64,000 nt of DNA from Scytonema sp. UIC 10036 (GCF_009725235.1 NZ_WJFC01000025.1:1-64000), one strand, 5' to 3'; counted from the stretch's first letter, positions 16,918 through 25,731 are shown. Notes: generated from the letters alone by a model not told the origin. A program made the numbers and translations.

Positions 16918-17936
16918 TCCCTAAAGCGATCGCCAGCTTTAAAACCATCACAAGTGCGTAGACGCTTAGCAGTGAAGCTGCGGCAATCCTCGCAGTTTTT
17001 TGCAGCGAACGCTTGAACTTTTTGCTGTTTGGCAGTCATCAACCTTCTATGCAAGGCAAAGGCTACACTCACAGCCAGTAAAATTCCACCAACTCCTTGA
17101 GATTCTCTCACAGACTTTGGACTACTAAATCCATACTTTGCTAGTATTTGTTGCCCAGTTGGCGAAAGGATGTAATTCGCTAGTTGTGAACCTTCAGGAG
17201 TTGCACCTTTGAGTACTGTCAAACCGTAGTCGGCTTGAACTTTTAAACTATCTGGCAATTCCACTATCTCTAGACTTGGTGAAATTTCTCGAGCAGACAA
17301 AGCACTGGTATAATAAACCAAATAAATGTCTGCTCTGTTGATATCTTGTAGATAGTAGACGATACTACCTCCCGGACTATTCCTCTGTTGTGGCAACGTC
17401 CCTGATAATCTTATGGCTTTAGCATCAAGCAATGCAAAGCTTCCTGGACGAATATCTTCGGCTTGGCGAAATATCTGGATTCCGTAATCTCCCAAGGGAT
17501 CGCTTACAGGTTGGGCAATACTTAATTTAATATCGGGGTTGAGAAACGTATCGAGCAGATTCTCTGTTGTGAGTGAAACCTCTGGTATGGCGATCGCATA
17601 GAGAGGATTGCGGGCAAACGTCTTCACTTCCCCACTTAAGTTATTTTGATTGAGTGTAATGGCGTTACCTAAATCAGCACTGGCAAAAACATCTGCCTTT
17701 TCCCCAGCCAATTACCTATCTTTTAGTGAACCAGAAGAAGCAAATTCTGTTCTGACAGGAATCCCAAATTCCTGAGTAAAGGTATTGGCAACTTCTGAAA
17801 GCGCACCCCTCAAACTACCAGCAGCATATAGAGTCACCTCAGTCGGGTTAGCTAGCGTAGCTGCTAAAGTCTGTTTAATCTGGGTAATATTGACAATGAG
17901 TATAGTCAGCGAAGCAGCAAGCAAATACTTTTTCAT
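16842..17936 (-). pseudogene. ModA-like substrate-binding protein broken by an in-frame stop
   Basis: Starts MKKYLLAASLTILIVNITQI, a signal peptide. The mature part has the ModA landmark VTLYAAGSLRGALSEVANTF and SGSLKDR, then TAA (17712-17714), then LAGEKADVFASADLG in the same frame. The second half keeps YYTSALSAREISP and ILSPTGQQILAKYGFSSPKS. The expected residue at the stop fits Gln (CAA to TAA). Residues after this (VGGILLAVSVAFALHRRL) form a hydrophobic tail with basic residues resembling a PEP-CTERM anchor. The frame then runs on over the antisense side of the TonB fragment, so the natural stop seems lost. Molybdate, tungstate or another oxyanion is the likely ligand class. Confidence 0.75.
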
Positions 17937-17969
17937 GATTTTTGAATCGACTACAAGTAAGGACAACAA

Positions 17970-18311
17970 TTACTTTTTGAAATTTTTCTACAATTCTTTT
18001 GATATCAATACTGTGTCCTTTTTAGGAACTAACGCTAACAGTCATGTATATGGTGAAATTCTCACCTTAACTAGGTGATGTTGGGAGTTACCTTATTTTG
18101 ATTTCCTCCGGAATATTACCAACAATGTAAGAAAAAGTCAATTTGATGCAATCAAATCTATAAACCTGGAGCGTCAACCATCGGGCGATCGCTTATTTAT
18201 CACATTTACATACTGTAGTTGGTATCCAAGAGGCGATCGCCAACATAATACACTCTTATTCCACCGCCAAATCCTTTCCCAAATCTAGTGACTCAGTTTT
18301 GGTGATGTTAA
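17970..18311. other. Intergenic region upstream of the ModA-like remnant
   Basis: AT-rich sequence with two HIP1 sites (around 18184 and 18232). Nothing that looks like a gene is seen. It probably contains the promoter of the broken binding-protein gene. Confidence 0.5.
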
Positions 18312-19727
18312 TCAGAAAGTTGCTGCCTTGATATCCGCAGTGTAAGATTGCAATTTTGAATGGGGTGTTGGTTGAGTGGGAGGGTTAGCGATTTTAGTCG
18401 CCGAATTAGTGCTGTTGGTAACAGTTTTCGCTTCTTCCAAAGCTTCTCGACCTGTAATCAATCTAGAGCGACGATTACGAGTGATATAACTCCATGCCCA
18501 CTGAAATACTACTACTAATTTAGTGTCAAACTCGATTAAGAAGTAGATATGAACGACTAACCAAAATATCCAACCAAGGAAACCTTGGAGTTTGATGAAG
18601 CTTAAATCTACAACAGCTAAATTTTTGCCAATCATCGCCAAACTACCTACGTCATTGTAACGAAATTGTGGTAGGATTTGACCTTGAAGGCGTTTTTGAA
18701 CGAGTTTAGCTACATATTCTCCTTGTTGTTTGGCTACGGGTGCAACACCAGGTAAGGGTTTGCCATCTTGATGAGAGAAGTTGCCTAAATCTCCGATGAC
18801 AAAGATGTTTTTATAACCCTTAATCGTCAAGTCTGGTTCTACAATCACACGCCCAGAGCGATCGCACTCTACACCTGTGCGGTTTGCTAAAACTTGCCCC
18901 ATAGAGGAACCTTTCACACCTGCTGCCCATAATATAGTTTTTGAGGCAATTTCTTGAACTCGATCGCCTTGCTTGAAAGTAACGATATCATTTTCAATAT
19001 TTGTCACCCTGGTGTTTGTTTTGACTACCACACCCAACTTTTGCAAGGAAACTTTTGCTACTTCTGATAACTGTGGTACCATATGAGGGAGAATGTGCTC
19101 GCCTCCTTGCAATAACAAAATCTTAGTTTCTGATGTGTCGATGTTGCGGAAATCTTCAGTGAGAGTTTTATGTGCCAACTCTGCGATCGCACCCGCTAAT
19201 TCTACACCTGTAGGGCCACCACCGACAATTACAAAGGTCAACCAAGCACGGCGTGTTTCGGGATCGGTTTCTTTTTCTGCTGCTTCAAATGCCGAAAATA
19301 TCCGGCGACGTATTTCTATGGCATCTTCAACAGTTTTCAAGCCAGGAGCCAATGGTCTCCAGTTATCGTGACCATAATAGAAATGGTTAGCACCTGTGGC
19401 AACAACTAATGTATCGTAGGGTATTGTTCTATCGCCCAGAATAACTTCTTGGGTTTCTGGATCGATATCATTTACTTCTCCCAAAAACACTTGTGTATTT
19501 TTGCTTTTGCGGAATACAGATCGTAATGGTGAGGAGATATCAGCAGGTGATAGCGTACCTGTCGCCACTTGATATAAAAGCGGCTGAAACAAATGAAAGT
19601 TACGTTTATCGATGAGAGTAACATTGACATTCGCTTTCTTGAGAGTCTTTGCTGTATACAGTCCACCAAAGCCTCCACCAATGATTACAACCTGATGTGG
19701 TACATTCTTTTCAAGTGAAACTACCAT
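18312..19727 (-). CDS. ndh: Type II NADH dehydrogenase-like NAD(P)/FAD oxidoreductase
   Basis: A 471-aa NDH-2-family flavoprotein. The FAD-binding motif VVIIGGGFGGLYTAKTLKKA opens the protein. A second dinucleotide fold, FVIVGGGPTGVELAGAIAEL, binds NAD(P)H. The central AAGVKGS and the ATP/FAD motif NIFVIGDLGNFSHQDGKPLPGVAPVAKQQG are intact. A C-terminal amphipathic/hydrophobic region (LGWIFWLVVHIYFLIEFDTK) fits peripheral membrane attachment. It oxidises NADH and passes electrons to the quinone pool. The last 50 residues are a low-complexity Thr/Asn tail. Confidence 0.93.
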   Translation of the reverse strand: MVVSLEKNVPHQVVIIGGGFGGLYTAKTLKKANVNVTLIDKRNFHLFQPLLYQVATGTLSPADISSPLRSVFRKSKNTQVFLGEVNDIDPETQEVILGDRTIPYDTLVVATGANHFYYGHDNWRPLAPGLKTVEDAIEIRRRIFSAFEAAEKETDPETRRAWLTFVIVGGGPTGVELAGAIAELAHKTLTEDFRNIDTSETKILLLQGGEHILPHMVPQLSEVAKVSLQKLGVVVKTNTRVTNIENDIVTFKQGDRVQEIASKTILWAAGVKGSSMGQVLANRTGVECDRSGRVIVEPDLTIKGYKNIFVIGDLGNFSHQDGKPLPGVAPVAKQQGEYVAKLVQKRLQGQILPQFRYNDVGSLAMIGKNLAVVDLSFIKLQGFLGWIFWLVVHIYFLIEFDTKLVVVFQWAWSYITRNRRSRLITGREALEEAKTVTNSTNSATKIANPPTQPTPHSKLQSYTADIKAATF

Positions 19728-20012
19728 AAAAAATATTTCCTTGTGTTAAGAGTGTTGTAACTTTTCTTAACAAATTTGTAGCAGAATTACGATCTTCGTT
19801 GCTGTTTATTTAGAACAATTGAAAAATAATGAAAGTAGTCAAAGTTATATTAATTCTCTAAAATTTGGCAATAGATTCAAAATCATAAAGAATATTAAAT
19901 AAATTCTGGAGATTAAGTTGCACTCGCAGGTTGTTACCTCGGTAGTAAAGAGCAGCGTCAGTGCGGACATAAGAGGGGAATGGCACTAAGATAAGCCCAA
20001 AGTCTTGTATTG

Positions 20013-20130
20013 TCTCGTTCCCAGCCTCCAGGCTGGGAATGCATTCCGAGAGGCTATGCCTCTAGTCAAGCCCAAGGAGGCGGAGCCTCCCAGCATGGGT
20101 TCCCAGCCTCCAGGCTGGGAACCAGGTGGG
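20013..20130. repeat. Palindromic dispersed repeat element, copy 2
   Basis: Opens TCTCGTTCCCAGCCTCCAGG and contains GGAGGCGGAGCCTCC and two hairpins TTCCCAGCCT/AGGCTGGGAA. It belongs to the family described for 4173-4290. Confidence 0.8.
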
Positions 20131-20157
20131 GTAAGGGTTGTGTCTTAACTTAGTGCC

Positions 20158-20350
20158 ATTCCCCACTACCGTCACCCGCAAAGTACTTGCATCCACATTT
20201 GTCACTGTAACTAATGCAATTCCAGAGTGAGGTTTCTCTTGCCGAAAACTCTCTCCACTTGTAAGCTGTAACTTAGCATTGGGAATATCCGCAATGTATA
20301 ATTTTCCTTCTGTCTTCGGTGAAACTTGTAATTTTTCAGAATTAGCCGTG
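20158..20350 (-). pseudogene. AMIN-domain remnant
   Basis: The minus strand encodes ITANSEKLQVSPKTEGKLYI, then ADIPNAKLQLTSGESFRQEK and IALVTVTNVDASTLRVTVVG. This is a nearly complete AMIN domain like those at the N-terminus of cyanobacterial TonB receptors. No receptor follows; the frame ends in non-coding sequence at 20158. The 19728-20012 stretch before it shows no gene. Confidence 0.65.
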
Positions 20351-20389
20351 ATTCAAATTAACTCTATCCCCTTATCTGTTGAAACATCT

Positions 20390-20697
20390 AGATAATCCAC
20401 CCTCTCTCATACAATTAGCACAGCAAGTAGGATTAAACGAGCCTCCTAAGGGAGGAGCTTCGCTAACGCAAACTTAAAGAGGGCTTCCGTTCTGTGTTTG
20501 GAACTACGGTATTTAGTTATCTGCACAATTATCGTATGGAACTAGCACAAAATTTGCTCGCGCAAGGCAACATGAATGTTACAGAGGTGGCACATAAAGT
20601 AGGTTATGCTAGCCCGACCTCATTTTACAACGCCTTCTGCCCTCTGCCTCCGTACTTCTGCCTTCATGTACTAGCCCTAACTATGTCATTAGATTGA
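20390..20697 (+). pseudogene. AraC-family regulator C-terminal remnant with inserted short repeat
   Basis: One frame reads DNPPSLIQLAQQVGLNE, the first helix-turn-helix of an AraC domain of the siderophore-regulator type. It then runs into a 28-bp insert, CCTCCTAAGGGAGGAGCTTC and following bases, that shifts the frame. A second frame resumes VFGTTVFSYLHNYRMELAQN and LAQGNMNVTEVAHKVGYASP, the second helix-turn-helix, before degenerating. The ligand-binding part is absent. Such regulators commonly control TonB receptors, which matches the neighbouring remnants. Confidence 0.7.
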
Positions 20698-20897
20698 GTT
20701 GCTGTGTATGCTTTTCTTCCTACAGACAGATCTAATTCATTTACTGAAACATAAACAATAATCAATATTATTATTTAATCTTTAAGAAAAAATTAAATAT
20801 CTTGAAAATGACAAGCATCAAGTTTACTATATTAAGCTCTAAAGCTAGCGAAAGCTAGTTGTATGTGTCAGTTAAAATTATCGGGGGCAAAAAAGTC

Positions 20898-21107
20898 ATG
20901 CAAGTTAGTGCTCGTAATTCTCTGAAAGCGACTGTCAAAAAAGTTGTTGAAGGATCTGTTAACACTGAAGTCATTTTAGAAGTAGCTCCTGGAGTAGAAG
21001 TGACAGCGATTATTACAAAGTCATCAGCAGAGAAACTGCAATTGGCTGAAGGTAAGGAAGCATACGCCATCATTAAATCTTCGGATGTCATGGTTGCTAT
21101 TGATTAA
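20898..21107 (+). CDS. Molbindin, Mop/TOBE-domain protein
   Basis: A 69-aa protein beginning MQVSARNSLKATVKKVVEGS. It is a single Mop domain with the landmarks NTEVILEVAPGVEVTAIIT and SAEKLQLAEGKEAYAIIKSS. These small proteins bind molybdate or tungstate as oligomers and buffer the anion in the cytoplasm. I choose this Met over an upstream TTG because it matches the family start and has GGGGGCAAA before it. It supports a molybdenum theme for the region. Confidence 0.92.
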   Translation: MQVSARNSLKATVKKVVEGSVNTEVILEVAPGVEVTAIITKSSAEKLQLAEGKEAYAIIKSSDVMVAID

Positions 21108-21339
21108 TAGCTCGTAATTTCTAAATTTACCCCACCCTAACCCTCCCCGATGGATTGGTCCGGGAACTAAATTTCTTGTTTCCCCCCTTTACAAGGGGAG
21201 CCACTGCGCCATCGCGGTTTCCCGACTTGTAGCAAGTGGCGTGGATTAAGGGGGTAAATACAAATTGTGTGTACACCGTAGCTTTTCAAGGGGGGATAAA
21301 GAGGGGTTAATCTGTGCGAATGCTAGGTTTTCATGTCAC
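21108..21339. repeat. CCCCACCCTAACCCTCCCC-type repeat region
   Basis: Contains TACCCCACCCTAACCCTCCC, C-tracts with TTTACAAGGGG and two TTAAGGGGG-like segments, related to the array at 6711-6905 but not tandem. No gene is seen. Confidence 0.6.
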
Positions 21340-21720
21340 CTATTGAATATTTGTTGATTCAGAGGTAATCCATTGCAACTCCAACCACAACTGGGGATTA
21401 TCGTGCTTGAGTGTTGATTTGGGATCTTGTAGTAAGCGTGTTGCGTTTAAACAGACAACCTCAGCCAGCCCCATATATTTTGCGACTTGTCGAAGTACAG
21501 AGATTTGTGCCTTAACAGATAAGAACACGTTGTTTGGACAATAGATCGCAATGTAAGGTAAAAAGTGTGCGTGAGATTGTCCCCAAAAAGAGCGGACGAG
21601 TTGTACAGAACAGTATTTGAGTAATGTCCGTACTTCTGGAAAAGATTGATTGACAATTGTGATGAATTCTCCTATGAGTTCTTGCTCATACCAACTTGAG
21701 TTTGTCAGTGTAAATGCCAT
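21340..21720 (-). CDS. Hypothetical protein
   Basis: A 126-aa soluble protein I do not recognise. Features are an aromatic-rich start (SSWYEQELIGEFITIV), a central FLPYIAIYCPNNVFLSVKAQ and C-terminal LWLELQWITSESTNIQ. Composition looks like a real protein. It is a single gene between repeats. Confidence 0.55.
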   Translation of the reverse strand: MAFTLTNSSWYEQELIGEFITIVNQSFPEVRTLLKYCSVQLVRSFWGQSHAHFLPYIAIYCPNNVFLSVKAQISVLRQVAKYMGLAEVVCLNATRLLQDPKSTLKHDNPQLWLELQWITSESTNIQ

Positions 21721-21957
21721 AATAAAGTATGTGGGTCAAGAATTGTAAGAACCTTAATTGTTAGTGGTTAATAAGAATCGACTACTAACTACCAACCACT
21801 AACTACCAACCTTTTTTAGCGAATGTAGAGTGTCTACCCAAGCCTAAAGTCAACAGAAGAAAATTTTGGTTGGTATATCTCAACTGAAGACATAACTAGC
21901 CCCCTAAACTCTATCAAAACTGAATTAGTTTCACAAAACTGTATCAATGGCATCATT

Positions 21958-21976
21958 ATACCAATAATATTGGTAT
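21958..21976. promoter_or_regulatory. 19-bp palindromic operator candidate, copy 4
   Basis: ATACCAATAATATTGGTAT, a perfect palindrome apart from its central base, 154 bp before the ModA-like gene at 22130. Another copy lies 37 bp further on. Confidence 0.65.
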
Positions 21977-21994
21977 AACAGACTGGCTTGATTT

Positions 21995-22013
21995 TCACCA
22001 ACTTTACTGGTAA
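21995..22013. promoter_or_regulatory. 19-bp palindromic operator candidate, copy 5
   Basis: TCACCAACTTTACTGGTAA. The arms match in 6 of 7 positions. The pair of sites upstream of a binding-protein gene is the usual arrangement for a repressor or metal-responsive regulator. No other feature is seen in 21721-22129. Confidence 0.6.
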
Positions 22014-22129
22014 TTTATAAAAGTACGCGAAAATATTGTTGTATATTACGCGACAACGCAAAGAATCAAATCAAAAGCGTTAAAAGACCATAGTATCCCT
22101 TGTAAAATATACAAAGCAAGTAAGCCTAT

Positions 22130-22500
22130 ATGTTTAGCTCAAATAACATTGGTAAGTATTTACTTGTCACCTCTGTATTAACTTGTATTTCCAGTGTTGC
22201 ACCTACTGGGGCTTTCGCTGTAACATTCGCGAGTCAGTCTGAACCTCAAACAATTACCTTATATGGAGCCGGAAGTTTGAGAGGTGCTTTGTCGGAAGTT
22301 GCTAACTCCTTCTCACAAGAGTACAAAAATCCTGTTATAACAGAATTCGGTCCTTCTGGAACTCTACGAGAACGCATCGAAAAAGGAGAAAAGCCTGACG
22401 TATTTGCCAGTGCTGATATTGGGAACCCGCAAAAATTGTACGAACAAGGCTTGAGCAGTCCCGTTGTTAACTTTACCAGCAACCGCATGACTGCAGTTGT
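22130..22500 (+). pseudogene. 5' part of a ModA-like substrate-binding protein gene
   Basis: The protein starts MFSSNNIGKYLLVTSVLTCI with a signal peptide. The mature part, TITLYGAGSLRGALSEVANS and LRERIEKGEKPDVFASADIG, parallels the broken gene at 16842-17936. After NFTSNRMTAVVRPG, near 22505, the family sequence stops and the frame continues a short way before meeting TonB-receptor sequence. So only about 125 residues, roughly the first half, remain. Two operator palindromes lie in front, implying that the promoter is still intact. Confidence 0.75.
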
Positions 22501-22519
22501 TAGACCTGGATTTTTAATC

Positions 22520-23427
22520 CTATCTATCGGTTTCCTATTGGTCGAAGAACAAGAACAATAGATCGCAATGAAGAGACAAATCTTTTTGGAGTTTATTTAC
22601 AAGATGAGATAGCTTTAACCAATAACTTTAAATTCTCATTGGGTGGACGCTTTGATTTTGTAGATTTCGATCTTCAGGACAATCTTCTTAGGAGAAAAAC
22701 AAGCACTTATAGCGAAGCATTTAGTCCCAGGCTCGGTATAGTTTACCAGCCCACTCAACTCGTTTCACTGTACGCTAATTACAGCCGCTCCTTTGTTCCT
22801 CAATCTGGTAGCACTTTTGAAGGAGAATCATTTAAACCAGAACGAGGGACACAATATGAAGTCGGAGTCAAAGCAGACTGGTTTAACGGTCGCTTTTCCT
22901 CCAATTTGGCATTTTATCAAATTACCAAAACCAATGTCTTAACTGTCGATCCCCAACGTCCAAACTTCTCGATCCAAACAGGGGAACAACGGAGTCGCGG
23001 TGTAGAGTTAAATTTAATCGGTGAGATTTTGCCGGGATGGAATGCGATCGCATCTTATGCATACACCGATGCTATCCTGACAGAGGATAACACTTTTCCG
23101 GAAAGGAACCGTCTTGCAAGTGTCCCGCGCAATAGCTTCAGTTTCTGGACAACCTATCAGTTCCTCAAAGGAGATTTGCAAGGATTGGGTTTTGGTGCTG
23201 GCGTGTTTTTTGCCAGATCCCGCCCTGGCGATTTAGATAATAGCTTCACTTTATCCGATTATGCTCGCGTTGATGCTGCTATTTACTACAAGAAGGAGAA
23301 TTTGAGAGTAGCGCTCAACATCAAGAATTTATTTGACACTCAATACTTTGAGTCGGCTCAAAGTAGAACGCAAATTTTTCCTGGCGCACCGTTCGTTGTT
23401 TTAGGAACTCTTTCTCTAGAGTTTTAG
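22520..23427 (+). pseudogene. C-terminal part of a TonB-dependent outer-membrane receptor
   Basis: From about 22562 the frame reads DRNEETNLFGVYLQDEIALT, then FKFSLGGRFDFVDFDLQDNL and SPRLGIVYQPTQLVSLYANY, the last ten or so strands of a siderophore-type barrel. It ends LFDTQYFESAQSRTQIFPGA and LGTLSLEF, with the terminal Phe of outer-membrane proteins. The plug and first half of the barrel are missing. The Met at 22639 is internal. The fragment is directly joined to the truncated binding-protein gene. Confidence 0.82.
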
Positions 23428-23629
23428 CCCCCACTGATATCCAGATTTTACCCCACCCCGAAGTTCGCTCAACGGGGGGAACCCTCCGCAGTTGCTTCAA
23501 CGGGGGAAACCCCCGCAACGCACTGCTCACCGCACGCGACTTCTCTCCGCTTGACGGCACCCTCCCCAAGGCATCGGGGAGGGTTGGGGAGAGGTTATTT
23601 TGATTACAAGTGCTTGACCGGACACGATC
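23428..23629. repeat. Repeat-rich intergenic region
   Basis: Holds TTTACCCCACCCCGAAGT, two GCTCAACGGGGG/GCTTCAACGGGGG direct repeats and a CCCTCCCC/GGGGAGGG inverted repeat around GCATCGGG. Similar GGTGCTTCAACGGGGG sequence recurs at 36508. No gene is seen. Confidence 0.6.
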
Positions 23630-24205
23630 TTATTGCGATCGCTCTCGGCGCGGGCGTTTGACCCACAATACTGCTGCTGAACCTACAAGTCCAGCGATCG
23701 CACCAAATACCAAATGTGTCATCAGAGGATAAAACAGATTATTAATAGATAGTGCTCCATAAGACCAACCTCCACCTGCACTCATTATCATCCGCGATAA
23801 AGGCTTAATGAGGTGAACAAGCCCTACAGCGATCGCCCAAAACCAAACTTTTTGTCGCCATTGTCTATTAAAATAGTACGCCAGATCTAATAATTCTCCC
23901 ACCACAAGATAGAAGAACCAATCAAAAGGATTGTTTCTGACACCAAGGAGGAGTGAAAAGCCAGTTGCACTCAGGCTCGTAATAGAAGCAGCACCAAAGT
24001 TAGAAGTTAACAAGCGAGTTGCGACAAGAGGTGTTAACCAAGTCAGTCCTCTCCAACCGGGTAACCTCAATGGTAAACGTAAATTTGCCTGTAGCAACGC
24101 AATCAGAAAACCTATTCCCAACAGACCGATAACTTCTAGCCAGTTGACTTTACCCAGACGCTTAATATTGACGAATGATGTTTTTGGGAGCCATTTGGTA
24201 TTCAT
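23630..24205 (-). CDS. Integral membrane protein of unknown function
   Basis: A 191-aa protein with about five predicted spans: VIGLLGIGFLIALLQAN, LTWLTPLVATRLLTSNF, FDWFFYLVVGELLDLAYYF, VWFWAIAVGLVHLIKPLSR and LVFGAIAGLVGSAAVLWV. It has a size and layout like small transporter S-components or SUR7-like proteins, but I do not recognise the family. Its start overlaps the end of the IDDTD-motif gene by 44 nt, so the two are translationally linked and presumably work together. Confidence 0.65.
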   Translation of the reverse strand: MNTKWLPKTSFVNIKRLGKVNWLEVIGLLGIGFLIALLQANLRLPLRLPGWRGLTWLTPLVATRLLTSNFGAASITSLSATGFSLLLGVRNNPFDWFFYLVVGELLDLAYYFNRQWRQKVWFWAIAVGLVHLIKPLSRMIMSAGGGWSYGALSINNLFYPLMTHLVFGAIAGLVGSAAVLWVKRPRRERSQ

Positions 24206-24917
24206 AGTCTTCCTGTTTTATTTCGTGAGCTTCATCAGTTGCTTTAGCCACCAGCATGATAATTTGACCGTTGAGTAGCACTGGGCGAGGCCAACGGTTG
24301 ACTTGTATTCGGGTGTCCTCAGACACTAATTTCCCAGTCAAATCTTGAATGCGGTCAACACCAACAACATTTTGGTAAAGTTGATGAGCAGTATAAATGC
24401 CTTCGAGCTCATATAAACCAGGCAACCAAATAAATCGCCCATCGTTTCCGCTTTTTCGCAAACCTACTCCGGCAAGTGCTCCAATAATTCCGCCTTTAGT
24501 GCCTGTCAGACCTTCCAAAAAAAGCCCTGCTTCTTGAGCCACTGCAACAGCATCCTTCTGAGTCAGGACTTTTTCTTTTGCTAGTTTGCCAAAGGTCTGC
24601 ACCTTGAGATTAACCTTATCCCACTCAGCCAAACACAACCCAGCATCCGACCCACTCGCACTGTTTTTAAGAAGAAATTCCCGGCAATAATCAGTCAACT
24701 TGTCAACTTTGTCTGTATCAGTCTCTACCATCATGCAGGCTGAACTGTTGTGGGAAGTAAAAGGAATTTCAGGGCTAACTAAAAGCTGGTGGCGAGTTAT
24801 TCCAGCCAGTTGGGCTAAATGCTTATAAATTAGCTCTAACCCCAACCTTCTGACCAATTTGCCAGTTCCAATACTTGTTAAGTTATCAGTATCGTCTATG
24901 CCTATAAGAAGACGCAT
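24162..24917 (-). CDS. TiaS-like N-terminal domain protein (IDDTD motif)
   Basis: A 251-aa protein opening MRLLIGIDDTDNLTSIGTGK. The GIDDTD block and SHNSSACMMVE resemble the N-terminal domain of tRNA(Ile2) agmatinylcytidine synthetase, but the kinase-like and zinc-ribbon parts are absent. The later GTKGGIIGALAGVGLRKSGN is Gly-rich and probably nucleotide-binding. Bacterial homologues exist without tRNA-modifying function, so the role is open. It is divergent from padR, sharing a 70-bp promoter region with operator half-sites, and overlaps the membrane-protein gene. Confidence 0.65.
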   Translation of the reverse strand: MRLLIGIDDTDNLTSIGTGKLVRRLGLELIYKHLAQLAGITRHQLLVSPEIPFTSHNSSACMMVETDTDKVDKLTDYCREFLLKNSASGSDAGLCLAEWDKVNLKVQTFGKLAKEKVLTQKDAVAVAQEAGLFLEGLTGTKGGIIGALAGVGLRKSGNDGRFIWLPGLYELEGIYTAHQLYQNVVGVDRIQDLTGKLVSEDTRIQVNRWPRPVLLNGQIIMLVAKATDEAHEIKQEDYEYQMAPKNIIRQY

Positions 24918-24964
24918 CCTATGTCATGCTTTGCTTTAAGTTTTCTACCAACCTTATCATAAAT

Positions 24965-24983
24965 TTACCAACTTTTCGAGTAA
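24965..24983. promoter_or_regulatory. Degenerate TTACCAA operator in front of padR
   Basis: TTACCAACTTTTCGAGTAA matches the left half of the 19-bp consensus exactly and the right half partly, and ends 4 bp before the padR start codon. A second half-site, TACCAA, lies 20 bp upstream at 24946. Placement suggests autoregulation and control of the divergent operon. Confidence 0.45.
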
Positions 24984-24987
24984 TAAT

Positions 24988-25293
24988 ATGGATGACAAGG
25001 ATTTTTACTCAGGTTTGATTCGGCTCCACATTCTTCATCACGCGGCAAGTAAACCAATCTTTGGTTTGGGCATTATGGAGGAATTAGATCGACACGGCTA
25101 CAAGCTCAGCGCGGGAACCCTTTATCCGATGCTTCATCACATGGAGCGTAAGGGCTATCTACTCTCAACTGTTGAACGTTCGGGACGACACTCTCGCCGA
25201 GTCTATCGTGCGACGCCATTAGGTAAGCAAGCGCTAGAAGATACCAAACACAAAGTTCGAGAACTATTCGGAGAATTATTTGAACAAGAGTAA
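24988..25293 (+). CDS. PadR-family transcriptional regulator
   Basis: A 101-aa regulator. The winged helix reads LIRLHILHHAASKPIFGLGI, then KLSAGTLYPMLHHMERKGYL and GRHSRRVYRATPLGKQALED, characteristic of PadR. It belongs to the short subfamily with only a brief C-terminal dimerisation helix. It is divergent from the IDDTD-motif gene and is a good candidate for binding the TTACCAA palindromes. Confidence 0.92.
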   Translation: MDDKDFYSGLIRLHILHHAASKPIFGLGIMEELDRHGYKLSAGTLYPMLHHMERKGYLLSTVERSGRHSRRVYRATPLGKQALEDTKHKVRELFGELFEQE

Positions 25294-25305
25294 AGGATTG
25301 CAATT

Positions 25306-25731
25306 TCACTCTTTATTTTCTAAAAACTGCTTTAAGTGTGGCTGATTGATGTTTATTCCTAACTCTTCAGCTTTTTTCAGAACTTGCTCCTGGTTTAACT
25401 TATATTTGGTAGCAAGGGCAATGAGAGCCAAGGCACCCGCTCTTGCTCCTGCACCGCAGTGCAACACAATTGGTGTTGGTAGTCCTTCAATTTCCTCAAG
25501 AACTTTAGCTGTTAATTGGTCGTTAGCTTTTGTGGAATTCAGTGGAACGTGGACGTAATTAAGTCCTACAGTTTCAGCCTGTTGCTGCTCGTCAGAAAGA
25601 AAATCTGCTTCATCAGGAGAACGTAAATTAACTACAGATTTCAACCCAGACCGCGCATATTCCTGTAAATCTTCAGCAGTTGGTTGTCCTGCCGCATAGA
25701 TTTCCTCGCTGACCTTTTTGACGTTATCCAT
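25306..25731 (-). CDS. DUF442/Blh-type dual-specificity phosphatase-like protein
   Basis: A 141-aa protein starting KVSEEIYAAGQPTAEDLQEY, the family opening. The phosphatase loop appears as VLHCGAGARAGALAL, giving H-C-x3-A-R with the catalytic Cys. Family relatives are found as beta-lactamase-hydrolase-like proteins beside persulfide dioxygenases or sulfide regulators. This makes a link to sulfur signalling or detoxification plausible. It is convergent with padR. Confidence 0.85.
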   Translation of the reverse strand: MDNVKKVSEEIYAAGQPTAEDLQEYARSGLKSVVNLRSPDEADFLSDEQQQAETVGLNYVHVPLNSTKANDQLTAKVLEEIEGLPTPIVLHCGAGARAGALALIALATKYKLNQEQVLKKAEELGININQPHLKQFLENKE

